Assembly (NCBI RefSeq): GCF_030272615.1
Contig: NC_081409.1
Span: 651,282,468 to 651,344,467 of the forward strand
Origin: Cryptomeria japonica
Lineage: Eukaryota; Streptophyta; Pinopsida; Cupressales; Cupressaceae
Reading direction: 5' to 3'
DNA: 62,000 bases
Shown here in pieces: positions 44,805 to 56,216 of the stretch (the first letter of the stretch is position 1; every line of letters begins with the position of its first letter). Made by a program: the position numbers and the translations under genes. The notes below the pieces were generated by a model that did not search any database, was not told the DNA's origin, and worked only from the letters and a program-made list of their open reading frames with translations.

Positions 44805-47178
44805 TGTTAGACACAATGCACCACTGAGAGGGGGAGGGGGTGAATCCGTGGTTCTCAAACTTTTCCCTTTAGCTATCCTATGTGAGCATACTGGTTAATA
44901 GAACTAACTCAATGCAGACTTACCGGTTAGTGGAGAGATCAACACAAATGCAATCACACAAGGGACATCGCATAACACCAATATATACGAGGAAAATCCA
45001 AGATGAGAAAAACCTCGGCGAGCATTGCTGCTGAAGACTACTGCTCCAATCCAATCTGACAATGAAAACTCTATTACAATGTTTTGGGCACAAATCCCAG
45101 GAACACCAACCCCTGATTTAGGGAACCAACCCAAGGAGCACCAACCCTTGATTTAGGGCACCAACTCCAGGAGCACCAACCCCTTCATCGAGCTATAACT
45201 CAGTGATCACAATGATAACTTCAATTACAAAAGCAGTTGTCCTGTTACAAGTGAATCTTGCAACCATTTCATATACCTTACTTTGCCGGTGAGATACCTT
45301 CTCTGCTACACTGACTCACTCTTCTGCTGCTTAACTGCCGATAAACTCTATTGGTACACTTTTCCTCTTCTTCTTCTCTGTTGGATCTCCACCTTACTCT
45401 CTGTTCTTCACCAGTATAACACTTTGCCGGTTCTCTATTTGCCTTCTCTGTAGCCTCCTTTACTTCTGCTCTGCCGGTATGGTCGCTACCGGTTCTGCTC
45501 TGCTACCGATTGAACACTTCAACCTGATTCTCACTTGCTCTCACTCTTTTCTCATATACTCGTTGAGCACTTGGCTGATTTGCTCTTACATGCAGAAGTA
45601 ACACACTTCGTAGTAGCACAATATTCTTCTATACAAAAACACTTAACAATGTCTTTGGCCTGCATATTTATAGTCAGGTTTTCTTGCCAAAAGCCAATTC
45701 AAAATCATGGACGGTTAGGGTTTTCTCATCATCCTCGAGGCAAACCAAATCCAATCAGATCTTCCCCAATTTGATCTTCCTAACAGCCAATAGTACACCT
45801 CTACCATTATCGCACCTTCTTGATCACATCTTCTATCCTTGGCGATGTGCTTTTTCCTTATCGACTGATCTCTTGGTCAAATACCAAGATCTGTCTTGCT
45901 GTTTCCTTCAACTGCCTCCATCTTCTCAATCACTCTTAGCTGGCTCGTAGTTGTCCTCCAGACCTCAAGCCGCAAACATCTCCAAGGACACTGCAACACG
46001 TCACTTGAATTGTGCGATCTTCCATCAATGTCGACCAACTCTGCAACTACCTCGTCGGTGTACATTCCATCTTCATCCAAATGCAGGTTCGCCACCTTGA
46101 CTCCATGTGGCATCCATGTCGACCACCTGCCAGCTTGACTCTTCATGTCGGTCCAGATAGGATCATCGACGAAACACTTCTAGCCGTTCCTCTTCTCTGC
46201 CAGTTTTCTAACCCTGCGGGTATCTCTCATTCTACCGGTTCACACCTCATGTTTGCACTTGTTGAACTGTCGGTGGAACACCTAAATCGGTCTTCAGACA
46301 TGTCTATCCCGATGTCTATCCCAAGCATGCACATTTCCACAAAGTGGGAGGACACCTGCATCTGCACCTTGCTCATATTACAGGTGGACTTACATACTGG
46401 TAAACCCTCTTGATCTGTTTTGGCATCTCGACATGCCTTCTCAGTCGGTTCAATGGATATCCTTGATTTCATGCAATTGATGCACACCCCTTCTTCCTTA
46501 TCTTAGAAAACTATGATGCACACAATACATAATAGTAGGTAAGTTCCACTTACCGGTGGAGTGCCACCTTGTCTTTTGCATCCTGCAATGTACTCATGTG
46601 ACTTCCCTGTTTGTGCAACATATCTTCATAAAGGCACATGTGATCCGGTGTGGGCACATTCACTGTTAATCATTGCTTTTCATGCTGACTATATCTTCAT
46701 CAAGTGGGAGTCTTGCTATCCTGCAACCTTACATTATACCTGTGCTCTGTTCATTCTTTCTCCTCTAGTGTTGGTGTGATTTAGGTAACATTCTGCCTCT
46801 CCATCACAAACAACATCCAACAACCTTGCTCATCCTGCTTTGTATACTGGTCATGACCTTTGCAGGCAGACAACCACTCACTTGGTTGATCTGACTTCCC
46901 TATGTCAACACATCACTTATCAGTTGACATCCTTTCCTTACCGATGATGCACTGTACTGGTACCCGTACAGGTACCGATCACCTTACCATTTCATCCCCA
47001 CAAGTCAGGCACCAACTTGTGTATCGGGGTTATCTTTCTTACCTTACCGGTGTACTGCAACACAAGGTGATATGGAAGATATCTCAACTTGTATGCCTCC
47101 TTGAAAGTGTTGCACATACATCTCTCTACCGGTAGTCACCCCAAATCGGTTGACATCAATGAGAACCCAATGCCAACA
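44805..47178 (-). repeat. Element 4 5' LTR
   Basis: The 2,374-bp LTR runs TGTTAGACAC to ATGCCAACA on the plus strand and closely matches 39024-41367. Near its outer end lies GTTGACATCAATG (47149-47161), the exact complement of CATTGATGTCAAC beside the polypurine tract (41382-41394). Confidence 0.93.
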
Positions 47179-47183
47179 CAAGC

Positions 47184-47709
47184 ATCATGAATTACCACAA
47201 AAACAATTGCACCAACACCACTTACTAGAATCTTCATCATCAATGTACTGAACTTTAAGAATGCTAACTGGAATGATTGTCAAAGTGAAAGATTCACTTG
47301 CGAATCTCCACATCATGAACCATCTGAATTGAGGACACACCATATGTAACGTCCCAAACATTGCCAATCCGCAAACCAAAATATTGCAACATGGAGCTAT
47401 GTGGAGCAAAATCTAAAATATTGATCAACACCGAACAATTGAAAAAGCAACCGCAATACTGGATCTCATAACTTGATCAAATCTCCATGCGAACCACTGA
47501 AACTAGAGCTGAATAAACTAGATATACTTATCTTAAAACCTTTTAATCCACAACAACTCATCTACAACACACTTGCCAAACCAACTCACTTAATCCGATT
47601 GCAACACTAGAACACACCGAGGAATATGTTGACAGCAATGACAACATGTCACTCAGTCAATCCAAACACATATTTGCACATTATCCCAATGGTTAAATAC
47701 GATCCAACA
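47184..47709 (-). repeat. LTR C, U3 part (minus strand), and tract-adjacent end
   Basis: It continues LTR C after Element 4. The complement of its U3 start (TTGTCATTGCTGTCAACATA, about 47615-47640) matches LTR B. The exact end is unclear: either near 47676 (AATCCAAACA) or 47709 (GATCCAACA), next to the polypurine complement of the TRIM-like element. No matching duplication was found for LTR C. Confidence 0.7.
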
Positions 47710-47768
47710 ATCTCCCCCTTAGTGTTACTCGAGGGGATTCAAACCTACGACCCTGTTTTGATACTACT
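47710..47768 (-). other. TRIM-like internal domain with PBS and polypurine tract
   Basis: The 59 bp hold ATCTCCCCCTT (complement of AAGGGGGAGAT) at 47710-47720 and GTTTTGATACTA (complement of TAGTATCAAAAC, a decayed tRNA-iMet-type site) at about 47755-47766. There is no room for a gene. Confidence 0.6.
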
Positions 47769-47906
47769 TGTTGGGAGTTAAGTTGGTCATTTTTCCCAAA
47801 AGATGTACTTGTTTAGGAAACCAGTACCATCTCAATTTAGGATCTCATGGGAGGTTGTTAAACCATGTCACAAACCCCAAGGGAAGATGCTAGACACTTT
47901 CCAACA
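47769..47906 (-). repeat. TRIM-like terminal repeat, right copy (complete)
   Basis: The 138 bp run TGTTGGGAG to TTTCCAACA, directly adjoining the PBS. It matches the left copy at 38016-38140 with moderate divergence. Confidence 0.65.
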
Positions 47907-48941
47907 ATTGTCTCTTCCAACAAGATTTTATTAGTCATTGTTGCTAACCTATGAAATTTGTACTCCTTAAAGTTTGTTAGCACTAAGCTAGTGTTAATTA
48001 AAAAAAATTAGATTCCTTTGTGGTAGGATTAATTTTTGGAGGTTCGTTAAGTCTTCTTTAGATCCATTTCATTACTTTTACAAGAGTAAGTAGCAAAGAC
48101 ATGCAAGATGCTTATTGTAAATTTAAAGTGATCTATATAGTATGATGCACTATAATATTGATTTATTATTGTTTATGATGTGTGAATACTTCCTTTGGAT
48201 ATAGTCTAGTGCCCTAGGACCTCTCTTTAAATATAATATCCTAGTTATTAAGGTTTGATTGCTTTTGTATGAAAGATGATGGGCACCAATTGATTCTTGG
48301 TAGGAATTGACCTCGTGATGAGTGAAAGTTAAGTTCCTATAAATTGAATAAGATCATGAGGATGTTTATTCTTAGGGAAAAAAACACCTAAATTTAGTTT
48401 AGGGTAGAAAATAAAAAACTAATAGGAATTATCGAAGGTTTAGACTATTAGTGATGAACTAATTGAAAATAGAGGAATTTATTGGTTTTTATCAATTTAT
48501 GTACAAAAATAAATTGAATTGAATACTAAAATAACATATCTAAAAATAAGACCAAAATAATTACAAAACTTGACTAAATACTACTATTATATAAATAGTG
48601 ATAAATATTTATTATATGATACAATATAAATCGTAATTTACTATACAGAATATTTTTACGTATAGATTTTTTTTATTTTACAATTGAAAAATAATAATAT
48701 AAGTTTATTTAGAAGGACAACGAAAGGTCTAGATGGTAGAATTTCTCATGATTTTAGATATCAATACTTTTGTACTTAAAAATGAATTTTTCAAAAGTTA
48801 AAATTAATATATTATTTTGAGTTCTATTCAGCAAAATTTTGAATATATGCTTCAGATCCTGTATAGATATGTTGCAATTTTGTTTAGAATATGTTAAATA
48901 GTTATTAATAGTTTGTGGACTAACATTCTATCTGCTAATAG
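47907..48941. other. AT-rich sequence upstream of the MADS-box exons
   Basis: It is probably intron. I looked for the MADS-domain and I-domain exons here and did not find them. No transposon motif is evident, and the stretch is more AT-rich than the transposon-filled regions. The end carries a usable splice acceptor (CTGCTAATAG at 48932-48941). Confidence 0.5.
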
Positions 48942-49468
48942 CCATTGCGTTTGGAATTTGAGGACTTACGAAGACAGATAACACAGTCAGAAAAAGTGTG
49001 CAAGTAAGAACGTTGAATCATATGATGAAATTTGAATATTTATTTATAGATTATAAAATTGAAAAAGTGTTTCTACCTATTTAAAGTATAAAACATCTTA
49101 TGACAGACATATGATCGGTGAAGACTTGGATTTACTAAATTTGAAAGAATTGCAACAACTTGAAAAGAAAATGAGTTTGGGTGCTAGAAGGATACGCTCA
49201 AGAAAGGTAACTCGCAGTATCCTTTTGATTAAGTTTAAAATTTGATAGGTTTTCTGCATTATGTTTTTAGCGCTACATTAATTGTTATAGAAATTGGGTG
49301 ATCTTAAAGTAGTATGCTATGTTATCAGTTTTAATATTTAAAAAAATTAAAAAATAAAATAAATTTGTACTGTTTTAAAATAATTTCAATCAATGTTAGA
49401 CTGTCTTATGCATTCAAGCTCTGTAGGGTAAAATTTTATCGGAGAATGTGGAGTTCTACAAAATGAAG
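48942..49468 (+). CDS. MIKC-type MADS-box gene, three K-domain exons
   Basis: Three exons with GT-AG borders encode one continuous frame: exon 3, 48942-49003 (62 bp, LRLEFEDLRRQITQSEKVC); exon 4, 49107-49206 (100 bp, IGEDLDLLNLKELQQLEKK then RRIRSRK); exon 5, 49427-49468 (42 bp, GKILSENVEFYKMK). The sizes 62-100-42 and phases (0, then 2, then 0) are the classic pattern of exons 3-5 in plant MIKC MADS genes, and GEDL followed by KELQQLE and IRSRK is the K-box signature. The K domain is a coiled coil for dimer and tetramer assembly of these nuclear transcription factors. Introns are 103 and 220 bp. No stop interrupts the 204 coding bases. MADS and I exons are not in the preceding kilobase and probably lie far upstream. 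The subfamily is not resolved. Confidence 0.88.
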
Positions 49469-49825
49469 GTATCGTACAATTTCTTTTCTAAGAAATTATT
49501 ATATTTTACATATTATTTTTACTTTAAAAAAAATATTGTGATATTTTATTTTTCTATTTTGTTTGTAAATAATAGAAAAATATCATGTAATTTTTTAAGC
49601 TAGAATTATGTAATTAGAAGAGAAGACTTAAATGAGTTTATTTACATATATTTTTATTTGAGATTTATATATAAGATCTTTTAAAATTTTAAATATTTTA
49701 GTAATTTTGGTATTTATTTTTTATAAACTAGAGATGATTCTATTTGGGACTTCATTGATGAATTTTTTATTACATTCTTGATTTCAAATTTAGCCATTTG
49801 AGGGACTTGTTGATTGTCAAATTAG

Positions 49826-49921
49826 ATTACTGAAGCCCAAGGGGCCAAGGATGCTAGAATGGGGGGCAGCACAATCATGGATGCTCATACACATAATTTG
49901 AAAAGAGCAAGAAACCTTTAA
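49826..49921 (+). CDS. Candidate downstream exon of the MADS-box gene
   Basis: After an acceptor-like TGTCAAATTAG, an open stretch in the same phase begins ITEAQGAKDARMGG and ends RARNL then TAA at 49919-49921. The start would continue the third K helix, but the canonical 42-bp exon 6 is not visible between 49469 and 49825. It may be a terminal exon, a decayed one, or chance. Confidence 0.3.
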   Translation: MTEAQGAKDARMGGSTIMDAHTHNLKRARNL

Positions 49922-50464
49922 AGAAGGCCAGCTTTTTATCTAAACAAAAACTAAACTAATGCTTATAAAAAAGGGATTTCACTAGGCATAGAGTTTAGAA
50001 AAAGGAGGCAGGGATTCGAAAAATTAGATTAAAATGGTGGATAGAGGGGTACGAAAGAAAGTAATAAGTCAACTCTCTCTTTAACATATAATAGATCATC
50101 ATCAATGAAAATGTGAATGCCTATAGTGGGGCTACCTCAACTCAAATTATGCAAACTTGATTATACAAGAAACATAAATTATCCATTATCATCCAAGGTA
50201 TAGGTAGACAAACACAAGACACATTTTAAAGTTACACCGAAGTCCACTCTCTCGGATTGAGTATGAAGAACAATAGCATAAAAGATATTACGTTAATCAA
50301 AGGCCAAGGGATAAATGATCAATAATCCATAATTTTCGTAAGAGAAAAATATAGTTAAAATTGTAAAAGATAATTGACAGGTATTTACAAATAGAAAGAG
50401 CCTTATATATATAGATTGCTAAAAAAGTTGAAGCATATCTCAACTATAGATCTAATTGTTGAAC
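49922..50464. other. No gene recognised downstream of the MADS exons
   Basis: AT-rich sequence without clear exons or transposon motifs. It may be intron or 3' flank of the MADS-box gene. Confidence 0.4.
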
Positions 50465-50649
50465 ACTTTGGATGTTTAGAGGGGAGAGCGGGGGGCGGGG
50501 GTTGTGAATTGGCATATATTAAAACTTAACGATTTATTCAACATTATTTCAATTATCATAAGTGCAGAAGTAGACAATAGAAGGAAAAACTTTAATCACA
50601 CAATGATACCTAGAGTTTGTTGGCAAGAGACACTTAATAGATGATCCAA
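50465..50649 (-). repeat. Minus-strand Copia-type LTR, part 1 (split by LTR E)
   Basis: On the plus strand it starts near TGTTGAACACTTTGG and then shows a G-rich tract (GGGGAGAGCGGGGGGCGGGG) followed by GTGAATTGG, the complement of the C-rich U5 end seen in all LTRs here. It is cut at TCCAA (50645-50649). Confidence 0.65.
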
Positions 50650-51738
50650 TGTTGTCATTGTTGGCAACTAATGCTAATGCACCCATCCGCATAGCTCAGT
50701 TTGTTCATACCGGAAGAGTGATTGATTTTGGTTAAGTCCGATAGATTGGAAACACAGAGTATTTGATAGAGAACAGGTTGATCGATCCATACTTCAATAC
50801 AGGTTTATATCTTGTGTTGTAGATCTTAGGGAAGCATTATGAATGTGTTATCTACCATATTCCAGGTTTGTGGCATCCGGTGTTGACTCATGGTTGAGTT
50901 AGATGATCCGGTGTGTTGGTTATCAGTTTTACAGAGTAGTTTAGCAGTATTGTGTAAATAATCATTATGCGGATAATGTGGATTGATTTTTGTGCTTAGA
51001 TTGTGATCTTGGCGTTGTGTTAGATAATTTTGGTAGCGTGTGGACAATTCTTTTGGTCCGCATATGCATTGGAATTCAAATTGTGCTGACTTTGCTTACA
51101 GGTTTCATTATTTGGATAGTATTGAAGCCGACATGTAGAAGACCTAAATTCATATTGTGGATATTAAAGACTGATAGATATGATCATTTTTTATATCGAG
51201 ATGTATGTGGAAAGTGTTTATGATCAATTGTGCATAGTTTCACGTGGTCAAGTTAAGGATTTGTGCTCCAGAATAAAGCAAAATAGTGGAACAAACCAGT
51301 GTAGCAGAGTAGCATGAGATTAAGTATTTTGTGCTTAACTGGAATAGTACCTTGGCATTTGTAGATGCTATTTTTCAGTTTAGACATTCCAATTATCTTT
51401 TGTAAAATATTTTGTAAGGCAATGAGCCTTCCAGGGTTGTTGCCCTTCTTTCTTTGAGTAGTGAGCTCTAGGCAGTATGCCTGAATGCATGTGCATTCCC
51501 TTATGTAATATTTCTATACTTATGCATAGTATATTTATATTGTGGATCTCATCCCCGCTATGGTTTTTCCCTTGATCAGGTTTCCCACTTATAAAATCTA
51601 GTGTTATGGTGTTGTTGCTGATTGCTTTGTGTTTCTGGATTTTCCTTTTGTTCATTTGCATTAAGTGGTTGAAAGTACAAGTTAATGAAATCAAAATTTG
51701 CAGAACATTGATTCACCCCCCTCTCAGTGTTCTTTGAT
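50650..51738 (+). mobile_element. Solo LTR E
   Basis: The 1,089-bp LTR starts TGTTGTCATTG, with U5 words GTGAGCTCTAGG (51462) and GATTCACCCCCCTCTCAG (51710). TCCAA occurs on both sides (50645-50649 and 51739-51743) as a 5-bp duplication; the LTR then ends TTTGAT, so the usual terminal CA appears lost. It is inserted in a minus-strand LTR. An inverted partial copy lies at 61466-62000. Confidence 0.8.
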
Positions 51739-52160
51739 TCCAATAGATTTTACGTGGAAAACCCAATGAGGGAAAAAACATGGTGAGAATTATCTCACTA
51801 TATGAAAAACTGATTACAAAGTTTTAGGCGCTTGACTGAGGAAGCTCATTGCTCTTGATTTGGATTTGCAGGCTAATGTGGACAATCGTAGGGTGAGATA
51901 CAATGGATTTGCGAAACATTAAATTTCACTTCTTTAGGGAAATATACAATGGATTTAATTACAAAGAGTAATAATTGTTGAACTAAGTAGAAGTGCATCA
52001 TTTGAAATATCGATTGTAGTTCACTATTATAAACATCTGAAATTGACTTCATCATTGCTCAGTTGCCCTTGTGCACCTTTTCACAACTTCTCATTCAACA
52101 CACACCATTACATATCATCCTCCAAAAGATCCATTCCTTTGTATATCATCCACACAAAGA
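51739..52160 (-). repeat. Minus-strand Copia-type LTR, part 2
   Basis: It continues from part 1 with TAGATTTTACGTGGAAAAC and ACATGGTGAGAA, the complement of the R-U5 text of this LTR group. The right end is not defined and may lie as far as 52600. Confidence 0.55.
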
Positions 52161-54259
52161 AAATACATCAATTAGGTCGGACTATTTAGATGTAATGTGT
52201 AGAATATAAAGCATTGGTCTAAAAAAATTCTCCAAAGCAATGCGGAAGGGACAAAAAGATGTGTGAAGAATCTCATCATGTTGGCATACCTTGCTAGCAA
52301 TCCTAAATCATTACCTTCAACTCTGCATACAACCGCATGGACCAAAAATACTCAAGTCGACTCCAAAGAACAAAACCAATAAGACAATCCAATTAAATAT
52401 ACTCAAAATATAGTGTGGACCACCAAAAATACTTGAGGATGGATAACGTAGCATAACCCGACACCCACAACACAACATCAGAGAATCGCAACACCAACAA
52501 CATTAGTAAGCTGAGGAATGCAAAGCATTCCTGCAAACAGGTACACTGTCACTATGGAACCAACACTCAGACTAACAACATATCAATTGTAGATCAAATG
52601 GACATATAAAACATTAGATATAATATTCTTTGGCATCTAACAAAAATATGTCACAACCAAAATTAAAGATTAATGAATACGGCTAATGCAGTACAAAACC
52701 CCTTCCCTTCAAACTTACAACATTCAAAACACAGAATACCCTTACAAGGACTCTCTGCTACCGGATTAACGGTCAAATTGCAACAAAACTTAAGCTTATA
52801 TGCTCATCAAATCACAAACATATAATTACAACTATAGCCCTAATTGTACTGATGCCTCTCTTTGATGCAAATTCTATCCTCTAACTCCTCTTGGGTCCTC
52901 ACACCAAGTTTCAAGGTGTTCGAACAACAGAATCAAGGAGAAACAGTCAGATTTCTGTTAGCACCCTAGTTAACCTAACCAGCCAGGCAATCTTGTGAAA
53001 AATCTGCAAAGTCTTTATGGTTCATAATTTCAACCATCGGCAAATGGATGATAACACACACCTCTATACCCACATATGCTCACATAAATAATTTGAATCC
53101 ATACAAATACAAGAAACAAAACAAATTTCAGAGATAGAGCGAATGACATTAAATAGACTTCCAATTTGGTACCAATGATTTCAAATTTGAAAAACAATTA
53201 CATAATTTACATTGCAAAATCTTACCTGTTCTCCCCCCCTCTCTCTAGTTTTCTACCCGTTGCTCATACAATTTGCCCCAAATTTGAATTTTCCCGTCGT
53301 GACTATTGGATTGCATGACTGTTCAAATTCAAAAATTGATAAGTCGCTGTCAAACACAGGTGTTGGAATAGCAATGTTGGTCTGATAGACCAACACTGGG
53401 TACTGATATCAGAATAAGAACTCCGTTCATGACTGTCAATCTCCCATCGAAATAACTCTTCAAGGTGGAGCAACAAATTCCAGTAATCCCGACAGAACAA
53501 ACTACTCCGATGTCACTCATTTCAGTATAGCTTATGCCGAACAAGACATGTGGATGTCTATTGGAATAACCCATCAAAGTTGGCTAAACAATATTTTGCA
53601 ATCCCGATAGTGTAAATTATCCCGATGACAACCTTATCGGATTAACTATTCCGATGGCAACTTTTCACCACAATGATGCTTTATCAGGTTAACTATCCTG
53701 ATGCCAATATTGATACCTTATCAGAATAACTATTCAAAGTCGGCTGAATAGAATTTTGCAAAGCCGATAGTGTAACCTATCTCGATAACAACAATGATAC
53801 CTTATTGGTTTAACCTATCCTGATAATAGTAATGATAACCTTTTACCCCAATGACATTTTATCGGTATAGCTTATCCCGATGACAAAAATGACAATATTT
53901 TGAGCAACTTTACAAATTTGAAAATCATGACTCCAATTTTGACCAACATACCCAAAAACATGAAATAACATTACAAATGGTGTCAACAGACCTTATTAAA
54001 TCAAAATAGACCTAACCCTAACTCCTAAGACTCAAAATACCAAATTGAAAAATCGACTAGACCTTAGGTGCTCCTGCACCAGGGGCACAATACAAACTAG
54101 AAATCTGAACCATATTTGATTGGTTATTCACTAGAGCAATCATACATAACTATAATCTGCTGCGAACATCTAAATACATCTTCAATGCTTCAAAATAGTT
54201 CTAAGACAACTAGATATATCACCTACACCAATTTCCATACATCAATATGAACTCATGAT
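52161..54259. repeat. Old repeat DNA with degenerate CCGAT/ATCGG repeats
   Basis: No gene was recognised. From about 53560 to 53890, variants of TATCGGATTAACTATTCCGA recur several times in imperfect tandem. A near-perfect hairpin, TGTTGGTCT-GAT-AGACCAACA, lies at 53375-53395. The rest is AT-rich with scattered LTR-like words, and part of 52160-52600 may be the U3 of the minus-strand LTR. Confidence 0.45.
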
Positions 54260-54751
54260 TGTTAGAATTCATGAAATGTGAATCCCACAAGCCTAGTTAC
54301 CTTCTGCAAGAATACCTGTCACACCATAAAAGAAAATTGAACAACATAGAGAATTGAAGATAATTAACAATAATTCAATGTATTGCTTTGAAATTGCTTA
54401 ATTACAATGAAGGATATGACATCCTTATAAAGAAATCTAACTCTAAAGATATAAATCCTAAATGGTGGAGTCTACAAGATAGACTAAGAGTTAAAATAGA
54501 ATGCATGAATCAGTCATGTATGCATGAAAATCATAATAGACTAATTAATGTATGAAACTCTTGAAATTCTAAACATAGTTTGCTTTTCCTAGTTTGCATT
54601 ATACATGGAGATAAATATTAATTAATTATTCATAATTAATTAATTAACTAATTAATAAATACCAATAATTAATTATGAACTAAGACATCGATTATTTAGT
54701 GAATTAATGCAATTAAGTGAATAATTAATATATGCATTATTTATTCCAACA
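54260..54751 (-). repeat. Element 5 3' LTR
   Basis: TGTTAGAATTC to ATTCCAACA on the plus strand. It is very AT-rich toward its right end, with repeated TTAATTAATT. It matches 56217-56689. The adjoining CCCCCCTG is the complement of the polypurine tract. Confidence 0.9.
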
Positions 54752-56204
54752 CCCCCCTGAATGCCCAAATGGGAGAGAGGCAAAGATATAGGAAAAAGCA
54801 TGCAAAGATGAATGCATGATGGGTCCCGGCCTAAAGCCTGATGAGGTACCCATGAACAAACATGCAAGTTTCTCAGAAATAGAGCAAAGGAGAAAACCAT
54901 GAATGGGAACAAAACTCCTCTCCAAAAGAGAAATAAAAAGACAATCATGAAGAAACATTGAAGCATGAAGAAGCTTCAAAGATTGTCATAGAATTACTGC
55001 TATGATGCTGAAAAAAGAACCTTTGGAAATAGGAATGCTAGAGTGTCGATATGGCAAGTATTCCATCTCACCGACAATGCATGGGTAAATGGCCGTGATG
55101 CATCTCATAGTACATAGGAATAAATACGTAAGCGATCCATCTCACAGACAATGCATGGGTGAATGGCCCTGCATCTCCTACTACATAGGAACAGGTACTG
55201 AATACAAAGAACACTCCAACACGAAACCAAGGAAGCACTAGCAAACAATAGTACAAACCCCCTCATAATGCTGACAAGGGAGAGTGAGACAAGTACATTG
55301 AATTTGAATGCTATTCTCCATGATGCCAAAAAAATAGAGATGTGTGCCAAAAAGATGGAGCTCCGATCACAGGAGGACAGAATAGGGCTAGGAACTCACT
55401 GACCTCTTCGGCAAGAAGAGGTAGTGGGTTGGAAAGCTATTTGCAAAAATGGATTTGAGATCTAGATAGAGCGCTGAATCACCTTTCTAACGATATCTCG
55501 TTTGCGAAAAACGGAGTCCGGATGCACAAGATATGCCCCTGGGAGTGAAAATTGCAATTCAACTGGCAAAAAAACTTACAAAATGAAAAACTCTGAAAAA
55601 TATACCTCCATATATGGATCGGGCTCAGAAAGACCTTTCCAACAGTATATGGTTTTCCCAATTTCAACTCCATATGACCAAGTTATGGCCAAAACAAAAA
55701 AAACACCTCTTTTATGGCACAAAGAGGGTCAAAGAAGGGCCATGCATGCTGACTATACTGCTGATGTCATGCTGATGTCACCAGCTGAAAATCAAAATCT
55801 TCTAAATTTTTTTATTTTTTTTGACACAGGTACAAGTATGGCCGTACAGATTTTGTGTTCCTCGAAAAACGCGCGCCAATGAAAAAATCATGCCCTTGAT
55901 GCCGAAAATAAGCAAATTATATATCAAAATTCATGGATTCGGCCTTTTGAATCCAACCATGAGGTCCTTTTTTGTCCAAAAGACTCCAAATTTTTAGGTA
56001 CCCTCTAGAATAGAGAAAACCCTCGAACTTTGAACCCTTGCAAAATGGACTCTGTATATCGAATTTCAGTGAAACAAAAGGCGATCCTAACTTTCTCAAG
56101 CCTTCTAGAATTGATGGTGAGCTCCAAAATAACCTAAGATTAACAATTTGCTGTGTAAATGCAAATAATCTCCAAAAAAACCAACATGAATCTTCAGATC
56201 TGGA
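54752..56204 (-). other. Element 5 interior, no recognisable gene
   Basis: Reading frames on both strands (for example plus-strand 55502-55882) show no known domain. A ~57-bp segment with GACAATGCATGGGT is repeated at 55063-55120 and 55137-55191. CCCCCCTGAATG at 54752-54763 is the polypurine complement. Confidence 0.6.
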
Positions 56205-56216
56205 GCTCTGATACCA
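56205..56216 (-). other. Element 5 primer binding site
   Basis: GCTCTGATACCA is the exact complement of TGGTATCAGAGC, the tRNA-iMet-type site, and directly abuts the 5' LTR at 56217. Confidence 0.92.

Larger units (their letters stand above)
39024..47178 (-). mobile_element. Element 4: gag-only Copia-type retrotransposon with 2.3-kb LTRs
   Basis: The 8,155-bp element has a perfect 5-bp duplication CAAGC (39019-39023 and 47179-47183). On the minus strand the order is 5' LTR (44805-47178), PBS, gag with a single stop, about 1.1 kb of non-coding DNA, polypurine tract and 3' LTR (39024-41367). Protease, integrase, RT and RNase H are absent. This architecture is that of the TR-GAG or LARD type of non-autonomous elements, which borrow pol from relatives. 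It sits inside LTR C. A solo LTR of the same family lies at 20443-22918. Confidence 0.93.
38016..47906 (-). mobile_element. TRIM-like miniature LTR element, swollen by nested LTRs
   Basis: Two related terminal segments (38016-38140 and 47769-47906, about 130 bp each) flank the nested insertions. On the minus strand the right copy runs TGTTGGAAAG to CTCCCAACA and is followed at once by a degraded PBS (TAGTATCAAAAC), about 50 bp of internal DNA and a polypurine tract (complement at 47710-47720). The outer flanks ATTCT (38011-38015) and ATTGT (47907-47911) differ by one base, as an aged target duplication would. Very short LTRs with a tiny non-coding interior define TRIMs. LTR C occupies the left copy. 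Confidence 0.6.

Noticed and set aside
47745-47906. Second flank of LTR C as a long target duplication of the 38016 segment
   Set aside because: Retrotransposon target duplications are about 5 bp; the two ~130-bp segments are diverged, carry LTR termini and adjoin a PBS, so a TRIM-like element explains them better.
55502-55882. Plus-strand open frame of 126 codons in Element 5
   Set aside because: No domain, opposite to the element's orientation, and low-complexity composition.
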